The notes below the pieces were generated by a model. The model was not told the DNA's origin. It made no database searches and was given only the letters and a program-made list of their open reading frames with translations. A stretch of 64,000 bases of DNA from Thamnaconus septentrionalis (Eukaryota > Chordata > Actinopteri > Tetraodontiformes > Monacanthidae), in contig CM020501.1 in NCBI GenBank assembly GCA_009823395.1, positions 24,531,861 through 24,595,860 of the forward strand, written 5' to 3'. The position numbers were made by a program, and so were the translations under genes. Every line of letters begins with the position of its first letter. The stretch's first letter is position 1. Positions 1 to 12,200 of the stretch are shown piece by piece.

Positions 1-755
1 AGTAAATAATCAGTAAATAATTATTTAGAACGTTCCGCTTTGGTCGTGTGTTCTTAAAATGATAGCCCAACGTCATTGAGAGGCTTAATTTGTCTGTTTG
101 CATAGTTTCTGAGAATATTTGCAAATTAAACTGTGTTTGAAAAATAAAACGGATGTCTACGTTATGTTTTTGGTGATTATCGACCGTAAACAGATCTGAA
201 ACAGAAGTTTCTACAATTGAGGCGTCATTTCGCGATACTTTTATTTTGAAAACGGAGTCGGTACTTTTAAATAAAAACATAACAATAAACAAAACAAAGC
301 CATTACGAGTCATCATCACAGTTAATTCAAATGTCTCATGATGACCTAATTGTTCTTTGGTGTTCTGACACCCACGGTAAAGGCACTGAAGCGCTTTGTG
401 ATCAATACAGCGATTTTTCCAGACATGCCAAAACATGTAGGGCCTGGAGACGAACAACAACAGGAAGTAGAATATAAATACGAGGGCAAATCATTAACTC
501 TTGTCAGAAGAGCTGGCCCTTGATTTTCATTTCGACTTTACAAAACATGAAATGAATGTGTTTACATAACCTTTACATGTCAACATTTATTTTTGGCATG
601 AAATATGGACAAAACGTATTTTAGAAAACCATTAATTATGGCTTAATTTCCTTGAGTCTGAGACCCAATAAACGATTTGATTAAACTTTGCCAAGTATCA
701 AGTTTTTTCTCATGTTATATATCAATTATTTCTATCTGAATGTCCAGATTTAATA
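1..755. other. A/T-rich region upstream of LIG4
   Basis: No convincing coding exon is visible on either strand. The last bases before the LIG4 start include a possible 3' splice site ending at 747 (a pyrimidine-containing stretch followed by CAG), so part of this region may be a 5' UTR intron of LIG4. In human the gene before LIG4 is ABHD13, but nothing resembling it is seen here. Confidence 0.4.
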
Positions 756-3700
756 ATGGAGGGGACTTCCAAAGGTGGCACCGCAGCCGAGCCAGCTGTT
801 GCTGCGCAGGTGCCTTTCCGTGACCTGTGCGGCATCTTGGAGAAAATCCAGAAGACTAAACAGCGCCCGGACAAGTCCAAGATCCTCGGGGAATTCATTG
901 GGTCATGGAGGAAGTTTCATTCCGCCCTCCATCAGGACAAACGCAAAACAACAGACTCTTTTTATCCGGCCATGCGCCTCATAGTCCCTCCATTTGAACG
1001 AGAGCGCATGGCATATGGCATCAAGGAGAGCATGCTGGCCAAGCTCTACATCGATGTGCTCGGCCTCCCCAAGAACGGCCCAGAAGCCAATAAACTCTTA
1101 AACTACCGCGCGCCAACCACGTCCCAAGGAGAAGCGGGAGACTTTGCGGGCATGGCCTACTTTGTTCTTAAGAAACGTTGTACAAGTGAGGGAACCCTTA
1201 GCATCAAAGAGGTCAATGACTTCCTGGACTCTGTGGCCATTAACAACGCTGGCAAGCAGAAGGACCTCGTGAAAAAGAGTCTGCTGCACCTCATCACCCA
1301 CAGCTCGGCTCTTGAGCAAAAATGGCTCATCAGGATGATCCTGAAGGACATGAAGCTGGGGATCAGCAAAGAGATCGTCCTCCAAGTCTTCCACCCAGAC
1401 GCCACCGACCTCTACAACGTCAACACAGACTTGAACAAGGTGTGCCAGCAGCTCCACGATCCATCCGTGTCTCTGAGTGAAATCTCCATCGAACTCTTCT
1501 CCGCCTTCAAACCCATGTTGGCAGCTGTTGCAAACATTCGCACCGTGGAGAAACAGATGGGGAACAGCCCCTTCTTCATCCAAACCAAGCTGGACGGCGA
1601 GCGCATACAACTGCACAAGGACGGCGACGTGTACAAATACTTCAGCCGAAACGCATTTGAGTATACGCAGCAGTTTGGGGCGTCCCCCCTAGAGGGCTCT
1701 CTCACGCCTTACATCCACAACGTCTTCAAGAGTCACGTCGTGAGCTGCATCTTGGACGGCGAGATGATGGCGTACAACCCAGCCACCGAGGCCTTCATGC
1801 AGAAGGGGAGCAAATTCGACATCAAGCGGCTGATGGACGACTCTGAGCTGCAGACATGCTTCTGCGTCTTTGACGTGCTGCTCGTCAACGGCCAGAAGCT
1901 CGGCAAGGAGCCACTGAAGAAACGCCACGAGACCCTTCCGACGGTTTTTACCCCCGTGAAGGGGAGGATACACTTTGTTCCAAAGACTGATGGCCGGACC
2001 ATGCAAGAGGTGGTGAACGCCCTTAACGACGCCATAGACAACAGAGAGGAGGGGATCATGGTGAAGGACCCTTTGTCCATCTACAAGCCGGACAAGCGTG
2101 GCGAGGGGTGGCTGAAAATAAAGCCCGAATACGTGGACGGCCTGATGGACGAGCTCGACCTACTCATCGTCGGTGGCTACTGGGGCAAAGGGCGACGCGG
2201 CGGGATGATGTCCCATTTTCTGTGCGCTGTGGCCGAGGCTCCAAAGCCAGGCGAGACACCGTCTGTGTTCCACACCCTCTGCCGCATCGGTTCGGGCTAC
2301 AGCATGAAGGAGCTGTACGAGCTGGGCCTGAAGCTGGCCAAGCACTGGAAGGTCTACCGCAAAAACGACCCACCTGCCTCCATCTTGTGCGGGGTGGAGA
2401 AACCCGAGGTGTACATCGAGCCCTGCGACTCAGTCATCATCCAGGTCAAAGCGGCAGAGATAGTCAGCAGCGACATGTACAAGACCGGCTGCACGCTGCG
2501 CTTCCCCAGGATCGAGAGGATCCGTGACGACAAGGAGTGGCACCAGTGCATGACGCTGGCCGAGCTGGATCACTTCCGCGGCAAGGCCTCGGGGAAGCTC
2601 TTCTCACGGCACCTCCGCATTGACGACGACGGCGGCGACGAACCGCAGAAGAAGAAGAAGCGCAAAGTGGCGGCCAAGCCCAAGAAGGTGATCGGGCTCG
2701 TCGACCACTTCAAGCAGCAGGACCTGTCTGGCGTGAGCAAGGAAACGGACGTGTTCGAGGACGTGGAGTTCTGCATCCTGAACGGCACGGAGGATCACTC
2801 CAAGGCGGAGCTGGAAAAGGGCGTGGCCAGGTAACGGGACTCCCTTTATGTTGTAGTTGAAGCTGTGACTGAACCAAACAAATGTACAGTATGGCTAGGA
2901 GACCCAATAAACTTTTTCAGTCAGCGTGGCTCGAAGTATGTGCCATTTTTTAGGAAATAAGAATTACCGAAGGCTGTTCTACACCTTAAAATGAATTAAC
3001 ATTCATCTGCCAAAAGTAAAGTCAAATCTAACACAGACGACTTTTTTCAAACCCTAATGTGCTAAAAGACAGTGAAATAATGACTGTAATAATGACAGTG
3101 TGTATAACTCTGCCACCTAGTGGCCAGATTTTAGATTGCAGCGCTCATTCACTTGCCCTCCCTCTCCTGAGCTTGCCAGTGAGCTACAATGGTTTGCGCA
3201 CACAAACCTGGATACCTCGCCCACCTTCTTTATTGTTCGTTTATTTGAGGACGTGAGCGTTTTCCCTAAATACTAAATGCTAAATGCACTGTCTGGCAAC
3301 CTGGATTGTCCACACCAGGCTTCCTAATATTTACAGGCAGTTTATTATATAATTATAAATCAGGCCAAATTTTACACACTGGACCTTTAAGTGGTGTTTT
3401 GTTTTTTTAACTGTTTCACAAGTATGGACGCATGAACACATGCCTGGGGTGTTGTCACTAATTTGGGAGAGGTGTTGCGCCCCTTAATGACATCACAAAG
3501 GGCCAGAGGCCACATCACTTGTCCTGTTCCCCCTGAGCGACTGACGCATCACCTCCTCCTCCACAGGTGCGGAGGCATCGTGGTTCAGAACCCGGGCCGC
3601 GACACCTACTGCGTGGTGGCCGGCGTGGAGAACATGCGCGTGAAGAACCTGATCTCCTCCGACCAGCACGATGTGGTACGGGCTGCCTGGCTGGCGGAGT

Positions 3701-4233
3701 GCCTAGCCGCCAGGGAGGTGATCCCGTGGCAGCCGCGTCACATGATCCACATGACGCCGTCCACCAGGGAGCACTTTGGCAAACAGTACGACGGCTACGG
3801 CGACAGCTACTTCGCCGACACCGACGAACGGCAACTGCGCGAGGTGTTTGAGCGCATTGGTGGCAGCGACGGCAGCAGCGTGGACGTGCAGCAGGTGGAG
3901 CAGCGCTACGGCTGGGAGGACCTCCCCACCAGCTTGTTCAGGCCCTTCAGGGTTTACATGGACCACTACGCCGACCTAGGGGAAGCTAAAGACCCCATCC
4001 CCGCCAGCTGCCTGGACATCCGGGCGCTGGAGTTCCGCTTCCACGGCGGCGAGGTGGCGGCCAGGTTGGAGGAGGGAGTCTCCCACGTGGTCGTGGCGGA
4101 GGAGACGAGACTTGTGGAGCTGAGGAGCCTGAGGCGCCGCTTCAGACAGAAGTTTAAGATTGTGAGAGATACGTGGGTGACCGATTCAATCAAAGCGGGG
4201 TATCTGATTGACGACACAGACTACGTGGTGTGA
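756..4233 (+). CDS. lig4: DNA ligase IV
   Basis: ATP-dependent DNA ligase that seals double-strand breaks in nuclear non-homologous end joining, in complex with XRCC4. Two coding exons, 756-2830 and 3567-4233, join in phase (AG|G) to give 913 codons, close to human LIG4 at 911 aa. An N-terminal DNA-binding domain is followed by the nucleotidyltransferase domain with motif I KLDGER; the catalytic Lys is residue 278. An OB-fold follows, then a basic cluster KKKKRKV at about 632-638, which would serve as a nuclear signal, and two C-terminal BRCT repeats separated by the XRCC4-binding linker. The intron (2831-3566) falls at codon 692 inside BRCT1, and exon 2 resumes with [16 protein letters not shown], a strong LIG4 signature. 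The start is the first ATG of a long open frame that matches the family N-terminus. Human LIG4 has an uninterrupted coding exon, so the intron is unusual relative to human. Confidence 0.97.
2831..3566 (+). other. LIG4 coding intron carrying a MITE fragment
   Basis: The donor is CCAG|GTAACG and the acceptor is CTCCTCCACAG. The 3' half holds a degraded copy of the GGTCCAGTGTGTAA family, whose recognisable end (AAATTTTACACACTGGACC) finishes at about 3386. The family's internal sequence around 3118-3320 matches the copy at 17974-18576. Confidence 0.75.
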
Positions 4234-4463
4234 ACAGAGATCATGGGATAGAATTCAAAGCCCCCCAAGCTGCTTTTATGATTAATTCCCTCAAAAATTA
4301 GCAGTAAACTATTTTAATATAAGCCAAATTTATAGATGTGTATTTTAAAGAAAAGGGTGAAATAATGGTTGCGATTTTATAATGCACTGCACTTTGCAGA
4401 CATGTTGCATCTTGTGGCCTTCGTGCAAACTTTATGCATTCTGCTCCGTGTTCTTACAGAGTG

Positions 4464-4469
4464 ATTAAA
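4464..4469 (+). terminator. Possible LIG4 polyadenylation signal
   Basis: ATTAAA lies about 230 bp past the LIG4 stop codon. A second hexamer, AATAAA, at 4762-4767 is an alternative. The choice cannot be made from sequence alone. Confidence 0.35.
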
Positions 4470-6885
4470 GCTGGGTATTGTTTTATTATTATTTTTTTAA
4501 ATTGGTATCCGGCGAGGGCCATGATTGGTTTGCGCTCCATCAGTGAACGCTATAACCGCATTAGAAGATATTTCAAGGTGGAAAATATCCTCTTTGCCCA
4601 TAGCTTTGATTAATGCTCTTAATAAAAATATTTGTTTTATTAAAATACTCGTAGAAAAAAAATATTCAAGGACTGTGTGCCTTAGTATTTCTTTTGTCTG
4701 TGCTTAGCACTTGAGTCATATTTTAGCCTTGCTTTTGAAGTGAGATCAAACATTGTACGGTAATAAATATTAAGAATTCATTTATGTTTGGGTTTTTTTC
4801 TTGCTCTCTAAATTAGCAATGGGCTTAAATTGAGCATCTGTGCTGAGGGACGGACCGGCTTTACTGTCAGCGGAGGGGAGAGCGACACCACAGGGGGGAC
4901 ATTTAAAAGCGGTTCAGCTCAAGGCCCTAAAACACTGTGTTTTCCCCCTCCTCAAAAATGTCAGTGATGCACCCTGGGACATGGTGATATGCTGTAACCT
5001 TCACCGCGCTTGCCTCTGGGGTGCAGCGAACTGCCAGTGGCGTTCGGGGCCATTGTTGTGTACATACGCCTGAATACAGTGTCAAATTACACGACAAGGA
5101 AGCCGTTTCTAATCATATTGTGTGAATAATAGGCCCCGTCGACATGCCGCGGCGTGGGTTAAATATTTTTCATTAGACCATGCCGATTAAAGGAACTAAT
5201 TAAACTGCCAACTTGTCAGTGAGGGTAGTAGTGTTGTTGCGAACGGAAAGAAAATGCTTTGTTCCATGCGGCATTTTGCATCATTTGGATCAGAAAAGAC
5301 CTCAGTATGAATTCAGTAACCCATCGCCCACTTTAGACTATTTCCAGGCGATGCGGGGTGAGTGTTTGATTGACAGCCCTTAATTTGAAGCGCCCAACTA
5401 GCGTCCCCCCCATTGGGTCTTAATGTGTGTCATGCATTGTGGCATTGCAGCAGAGCAGCATGAGTTGATGAAAGATGAAAACAGGTGTGCCAAGTTAGCG
5501 ATTTAGTTGTGGACTAAATTCAGTGACACAGAGTTGCATTTATTAGCAAAATTATCTGCATATGGTGAGGGCGGTATAACTTTTCTAACCGTGCAAGAAA
5601 ACATTAGCCCCCAGCTTCCAGCAACTGACTGATCCATCACAATGAACATCGGCTCTGTTTAATTGTTGTCAGACTCCCGGTGGTAATCGAGTGCTCATCG
5701 ATTGAAACATCTCGTGATGCTGCGTGATGCTGTGCAACAGCAGGCTGCTCTCAAGTGATGGATTGCCAGTCGGCAGCAAAGTGCTGGTTTGAGGTTCGCA
5801 GGATTGAGTCAGACGCGACAGAAAGCAATAATTAGGTGAGAACCTGGTGGATGTGCTTCGAGATATTTTGAATGGGCTAAAACGAATAAATAACACAGGT
5901 GAGTACCAACCTGTTCAAGCAGCCTAGAGTGTCAAGCTAACAAATTGTAATACACAGTGTTAAAGTGGGAGAATTTTCTTCAGAATAAAACACAAAGCAG
6001 AAACGCTCCTTTTACATCCAGCACATGTTTTCCCTTTGTGCACTGTCTGCACAGGTGCATTATATTATTTTATTTTATTTTATTTTTGCTTCCAGTCCGT
6101 ACATTTTTTTAATCACTTTGTCAATGTGCCTGAAATTGAGAGATTTTCTAGTTTGACAACGTGCGCTAAAAATATGAAGTTACGAGTTTGGATAACATTC
6201 CAGCTGACTCCTGCGCACTTGACGCTCCTCTGGCTCCAAGGATGCGGTAACTGCGGTGCGCGCATAACGTCAGAGACTGGAGGTGGAGGAGGGAGTTGTT
6301 GTCAAATTTGCAAAATTAGACTGCACAACGGCCGGATGTGGGATAGTTGGTCTATCAAAATAGAATTCAGCACTCGATGACGTATGATCTGTTTCAGTTC
6401 ACACAAAATGAAAGCATGAAAATGTTTTCTTAATGCCCAAAATATTCAAATATACCAATAGTTAATAATACAGGAATGTGCTACTTAGTTATTTTAATAA
6501 TAACCAATTTGACTAATTCTGATGTCACCTTAATTAAACTCATCTTTATGATTGTGATTTTAGGTCATCCAGACATTTATTTTCTTCAAAATATAGTCTT
6601 TAAATCGATTCAACAATTTTATTGATTATGAGCAGGCTGTGGTGCTGGGTATATGCGGGTACACAGAGTATATTATTTTTCAGGCAGCATTGGGTACACC
6701 CAATTCTCAATCCCTGATGCACATCAGGACATTTATCCTTTGCTGAATGGGTTGCTTAAAAAGGGGGTCATGAATTAACAGTATAACCACTACACCAATG
6801 AAGGTTGTGTATGTGAAACCACCACACAGAAGAAGCTTAGATGTGGGAGACTGTAAATAAATAAAAAGACATCGACCATATAGAC

Positions 6886-7240
6886 CAGGAGTGGGCTGTT
6901 GACTGGGGTTGGAGAGGGGCTGGAGCAGCAGCAGATGGATCGAGTGTTTTGGTGACCCACCTCATTGGAGACAAAAAATGTATCATAGGATATGTAGAAA
7001 ATATGTGCTTTATTATCAAGTCAAAATGAACCAAACCAAAGTTGCAACAAAATCATTGTCTTTGAAGTCCCACGGTATTTAGCTCTTTATTGAAATGACT
7101 CTTAAAACACTGAAAATGGATGAAATACAGCTATTTTCTGACTGACTGACTATCAATATAATTCCTTAAAGTTCGAATGGCCGGATTAAAAAGTTTAGCA
7201 GGCTGCGCATGGCCCCCGGGCCGTAGTTTGTCCACGCCTG
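6886..7240. mobile_element. hAT-like element, GGGCAAACT family, copy 1
   Basis: This is one of about nine copies of a roughly 350-bp repeat. One end starts like CAGGnnTGGGC and the other finishes GGCCGTAGTTTGTCCACGCCTG. The shared core includes a run around GAGCAGCAGCAGATGGA, TGAGGTGGCTCACC, ACATATCCCATGATA and AATAAAGAGCTAAATACC. The CAGG ends and short length suggest a non-autonomous hAT element. Confidence 0.75.
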
Positions 7241-7439
7241 ATGAAGAGTACACCTAGTTCTCCAGGAACAACAATACCACTGATGGCTGTGTGTACGACA
7301 TCCCAAACAACCCCAACAAACAAGAAGTTTAGATGTGGGAGACTGTGAATAAACAAAAAGACATTGACCACATAAACTCTATTTTTAAAAATATCATGTT
7401 GTCTAATTATTTTTAAAGGTATAAATGATTTTGGGTGTG

Positions 7440-8210
7440 GGGAGGGGGAGAGCGGTTGATCTTTGACGCATACGACAGGCAGCCCGGGCGACGTTTACTT
7501 TGAAGGCCGCAGCCGGAAGCAACGCAGCGTTTTGCCTCCGTCATTGACGCGGCTTCCTGGCAAACACACCGTCTCCCGAGCGAACATGGCGGCGGCAACT
7601 TGACAACGGCAGCGAGATGAAGACGGCGAGGGCTTGAGAAAAAAGGGGGGGTGGGGGGGAAGGAAGGAAGGAAGGAAGGACGGAAGGGAGAAAAAAAGCA
7701 AACCCCCACAGAGGGGGGTCCGCTGACAGGTTTGTGCAGGCCGCATCCTGCCGACAGCAAGGCGTTTAAAACGCTTCGCCATGTTGGGAGACGCTGGCGC
7801 CCTTGTCCCTGCACGACCGAGGCCGGGGGAAACGTAAGAGGCGTCGGTGAGTGTTTCTGGGGATAAATAAATAAATATTATTGTGGGGGGGAGGAGGAAG
7901 GAGAAGAAGACGGAGTCCGGGGGCTACGCAGAGGGCAGACGGCGGCGGCTTCACCGCTCGGTCAGCCATGGAGATGGAGGATGCGGCCCGCGGTCGCCTA
8001 CGTGTGATTCGCCTGCCGGCCCGCATTCCCTTGGATGGGAATCGCCGCTGATCGCCGAGGCGAGCCGGGACCACCACCACCACCAAGCTCCAGCAGCGGC
8101 ACCACCACCCGACAGCACACCTCCAGGGGAGCGCAGCGCGGTGCGGAGCCCGCGTCAATGAGTGTTGCGGCAGAGGAGCCCCCGCGGTGGAGTCGGCCCG
8201 CTCCCGAAAT
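7440..8210 (+). promoter_or_regulatory. GC-rich NALF1 promoter/5' UTR region
   Basis: This stretch is markedly richer in G, C and CpG than the DNA on either side and contains an ACATGGCGGCGGC box typical of housekeeping-type vertebrate promoters, plus a short GGAA repeat at about 7660-7683. It ends at the NALF1 start codon. No TATA box was identified. The transcription start within the interval is not determinable. Confidence 0.5.
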
Positions 8211-8366
8211 ATGACCAGGGGCGCCGGGACGTGTCGGCTGCAAGACGATGACGACGACGACGACGGCTACCAAATCTGGCTAGTAGAGCCCGCGCAGCAC
8301 CAGAACCACCACCACCTTCACCGTCACCACCACCACCACCACCAGAAGCCGTTGAGCGACTGGGAG

Positions 8367-8401
<35 letters not shown>

Positions 8402-9237
8402 GGCGCAGCGATGGCGACTGTCCTTGGCATCCCTCCTCTTCCTCGCCGTCCTCCTCTCTGAGCACCTGTGCTCCTGCGCCGAGGCCAAGCTGGCCGCCAC
8501 CCTGGTCCACCTGGCCTCCTCCGACCTGCTGCTCTCGCCCCACGGCGCCACCCTCGCCGGCCTGGGCCACCCGGACGCCGTCTTCGTGGGCAACTCCACC
8601 ACCCGGCACCTGTGGCGCCTGGCCGCCTGCCGCCGGGGGGACGCCACCTCCTCTTCCTCCTCCTCCACCTCCTCCTCCAGGAGTTGCTTTGCCGTCGTGG
8701 ATGACGAGCACCTGTGCGAGGGCCCCGACAGGACGCGCGGCGGGGCTGTGAACATGAGCGATTTGTACCTCCCCTTTTGTAACTCCTACTCCCTGCTGGA
8801 TTTGTTCTACGGCTCGGCCAGTCCGGACTACTTCAACTGCAGCCCGGAGGCGCTGGGCGACGCCGCCCGCTGCAGCGACTGCGTGCAGGCGTACCAGCGC
8901 TACGACCAGCACGCCCAGGAGAAGTATGAGGACTTTGAGCTGCTCACGCAGAAGTACGAGCCGGGCCCGTATTCGGTGAGGACGTGCATGGAGCAGTGCA
9001 AGGTAAGGATGCTGAGATGAGGTGGTGGTGGTGGGGGTGGTGGAGGGGTTTGTTTTGGAAGGGATGTGGGGGGTGATGCGGTGGCCATCTGTTGATTTGG
9101 GCCCAGATAGATGCCAGTATCGGTCCTCCTCCTCCTCCTCCTGTCGCCATGGAGACGGATGACAGATTCAAGGAGACTCCCGTCCAGTCCGGTCCATTGA
9201 TCTCCTCCTCATTGTGCCCCCCCCCCCACTCTCCCCC

Positions 9238-9276
<39 letters not shown>

Positions 9277-12200
9277 CCACCCCACCCCCACTCGAGATAG
9301 AGGAGCAGTGGAGATGCCAGTGAAGCTCATCACTACCCCCCCACCTCCCACCCCACACCCCCTCCCCCCACTCCGCTCTGTGACATTGAGGACGGAGGGA
9401 CAACGGTGTGAAGCTCTGTCCTGGTGCTCGATTTGCTGTTATGATGTGAGTGAGGGAGGTGGGGGGGGGGGGGGGGGCACCAAGGCCCTCGCCCCCTCTT
9501 GCCAGGTGCTCAGCGTGGCCGACCGCTCTGCACACACTATGCTTCTTCTCACTAATTTCTCAAACAGGCCACTTGTTTTCTTTCGTGTGTTTTTTTTATT
9601 TATTTCGCTTCCTTCAATTTTCTCTCCATGTCGTTCCATGCTAAGGAATTGTTTAACAGCAGCCAGGAAGCCTTGTCAAATTTGCTCATTTAAAATAAAA
9701 AATAATTAAATTCATAAGAGTGCGTAACAGCCCGCTGACTATCAGCTTTTCATTTGTTTACCCACTTGTGACTAAGGAGTGGTGAGGGCTGCTCACTCGT
9801 GTCCGGGTAACCAGGAGCTGTCCGTGGTGCTGAATGGCACCGCCGCCTCCATTCACAGAAGCCACCGGCCAATCCCAGAAGGCCTCCATTCAGCGGGAAA
9901 AAAAAGGGGGGGGGGGAGGGGTGGCGGGAGCCGATAAAGCATGGGACGTTTCGGGGAGGCGATACTTTATCAAGGCCTGGCTTTAGATACATCTGCATCC
10001 TGAACCTTTCAATAAAAGATCAGGGCTGATTTTGATTCATTTGATTCGTCTTTGTCTCCATGAAACTGCAAATAGCAAAGTACCATCAGTGCCGCCTTCT
10101 TCAACCCCCAGGGTCGAGTTTTAAAGGAAAGGGTTATTTTTTTTGAATATTTCATTTTTGTCAGACTGAGGTTTTTTTGCACCCATACTGGCAGTACTGG
10201 GGGGTAAAATGTTGGAACGCCACAAAGAGGCGTGACCTTGGGCGCTTGATATTTGTACGGCTCGTCTCATCTGTTCACCTCCATCACTTTAAAAACAACC
10301 AAGCACCAAAACCAAACAAAAACTACTAGATGTAGCTCCTCCTGCCGCAACAAAACTTTAGCATCCCTGGGGAAAAAATTTAGGGAAAAAAAGTTGATAC
10401 AATTCATTGTCATGTCAGGTGAGCTGTGAAAAATGTACTTTAAGCTTTTTAATCCTTCCCACCGAACTTGAAGATGATATTAATAGTCAGTCAGTCAGTC
10501 ACAAAATAGCCGTATTTCCTCCACGTTTTCAGTGTTTTCAGAGTCTTTTCAATTAAGAGCTGAATACCGTGGGGCTTCATAGACACTGATTTTGTTGCAA
10601 CTTTGCTTTGGTTCATTTTCAATTGACATTAAAGCAACATGCTTTCTACATATCCCATAATATATTTTTTCCTCCTATGAGGTGGCTCACCAAAACTCTT
10701 CATCCATCTGCTGCTGCTCCAGTACCTCTGTCACAGTTTACAGCCCAGGGTGATCCACCAGTCAAAAAGTTTGACAACCCCTGGACTATTTTGTTATTAT
10801 TGTGCTAGAAAAAGTCATTTTATAATATTTTTGGATGGTGGTGTGCCATGGGATTTCTTTTTAACGTAAAAAAAAATGTGCTGTGGCTCAATAAAAGTTG
10901 AAAAAAAACCCCACTGATCTTATTTATCTCTCAGCTTTGTAGTCCGTCCACCATGTTGGACATCCTCTCGTTTAAGGACCTTGCGACCTCCTTCTCCTAC
11001 ACCCAGGAAGTTGCACTTCCCTGATTGGCCGCCTCTGAGGAGCTCCCGCGTATTCCGCTTTGTTTGTTTTTGTCCAGGCGTTTCGGTTATTCAAAGCTAG
11101 CAGGGGGATCGGTGACATTTCAAGCGAGCGCGTTTGACACGGGGATGGCCCGCAGGTGGCGCTTGGATTCCCGTAGCCCGAGGTGAAACATCACACAGCG
11201 GCCCCAAAATGGGCCCCAAAAAGAGGAATTGATGTGTTGTTGTTTTTTTATTTCAAAGCTGTCAGATTGCAAGTCGCTGTCGCTGTTGTTGACTTTGTCT
11301 CGACGTGGAAACTTGGAAACTCGGGGCGTTGGGGAGGCGGTAAGACCATTAAAAACCAGGGACTGGCTGGATTTAGGAAGCAGAGATTCATTCACTGGCA
11401 GGTTCAGTCACTCCTCGGGTGGGCAGCGACACTCGCTGATGCCGTGCACGTTTTTTCACTTCTGGATGTTTTCTGATCCCAGGGCTCATTATTTGGAAAG
11501 AGAAAAATGATCATAACAATCATGAAAACCCCTCAACGAAAACTGAATATTTAGCCATCTGGCTGAGGATTTGAACTTCCTGCCAAACTCATTGCTCTGT
11601 TGGAACCTTCCAGTGGTAGAAGCACGTGATCGGTGGTGGTTTCTCAGAGGTGCACAATCGAGCGGAGGAAGAAACGCTGCCGCGAAGGGAATTTTTCACC
11701 GGGTCCGTCCATCGAGCATGACGTGGCTGGGCGCAGAAATTCCAGCGCCACAGCTTTTTCGCCATCCGAATCGCTTTTTTTGTTTTGCATAAATCACGTG
11801 ATATCTAGAAAGTGTTTGAGGAGTTCAGTGTACGAAATACCCATTATTATTCAAGGAGGGGCCCAAATTTCCTCTTGAATGATACTAATGATATTAAAAT
11901 CTAAATTTCCTGAACACGCATCATGCATATTTTTTTAAAATATATATGAATATTTAACAAGGTGATCTTAAAGACATTTTAGTGACCATTGGTGCAAAAT
12001 ATATATATATATGTATTTATCTTTTTGAAAAAATATAATAACCCCTTAAATTTTGCTTTGAAGATTTCAGGGGGTCTCATGGGTTAATCTTGGGGTTTCC
12101 GACCCCCCCGGGCCCTCCTGTATTTCGCACACTGGGTGAGTCTTGTCTCTCGTTCGCATCTTTTAAAAACGACCGTGAAAAACAGATGAGCGTCATAAAC

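Larger units (their letters stand above)
4234..7440. other. LIG4 3' UTR and LIG4-NALF1 intergenic region
   Basis: Possible LIG4 polyadenylation signals are ATTAAA at 4464-4469 and AATAAA at 4762-4767. No further coding exon can be supported. An hAT-like element occupies 6886-7240. The rest is A/T-rich with only short open frames of no recognisable family. Confidence 0.5.

Noticed and set aside
4840..5073. 77-codon frame after LIG4
   Set aside because: No homology, no codon-usage signal and no splice context; intergenic noise.
8187..8210. Upstream GTG as NALF1 start
   Set aside because: The family starts MTRGA, which matches the ATG at 8211; the GTG extension has no counterpart.
9092..9709. 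205-codon open frame in NALF1 intron 1
   Set aside because: The Pro/Thr/His-rich text is generated by (CA)n and CCT/CCC runs; no homology or splice signals.
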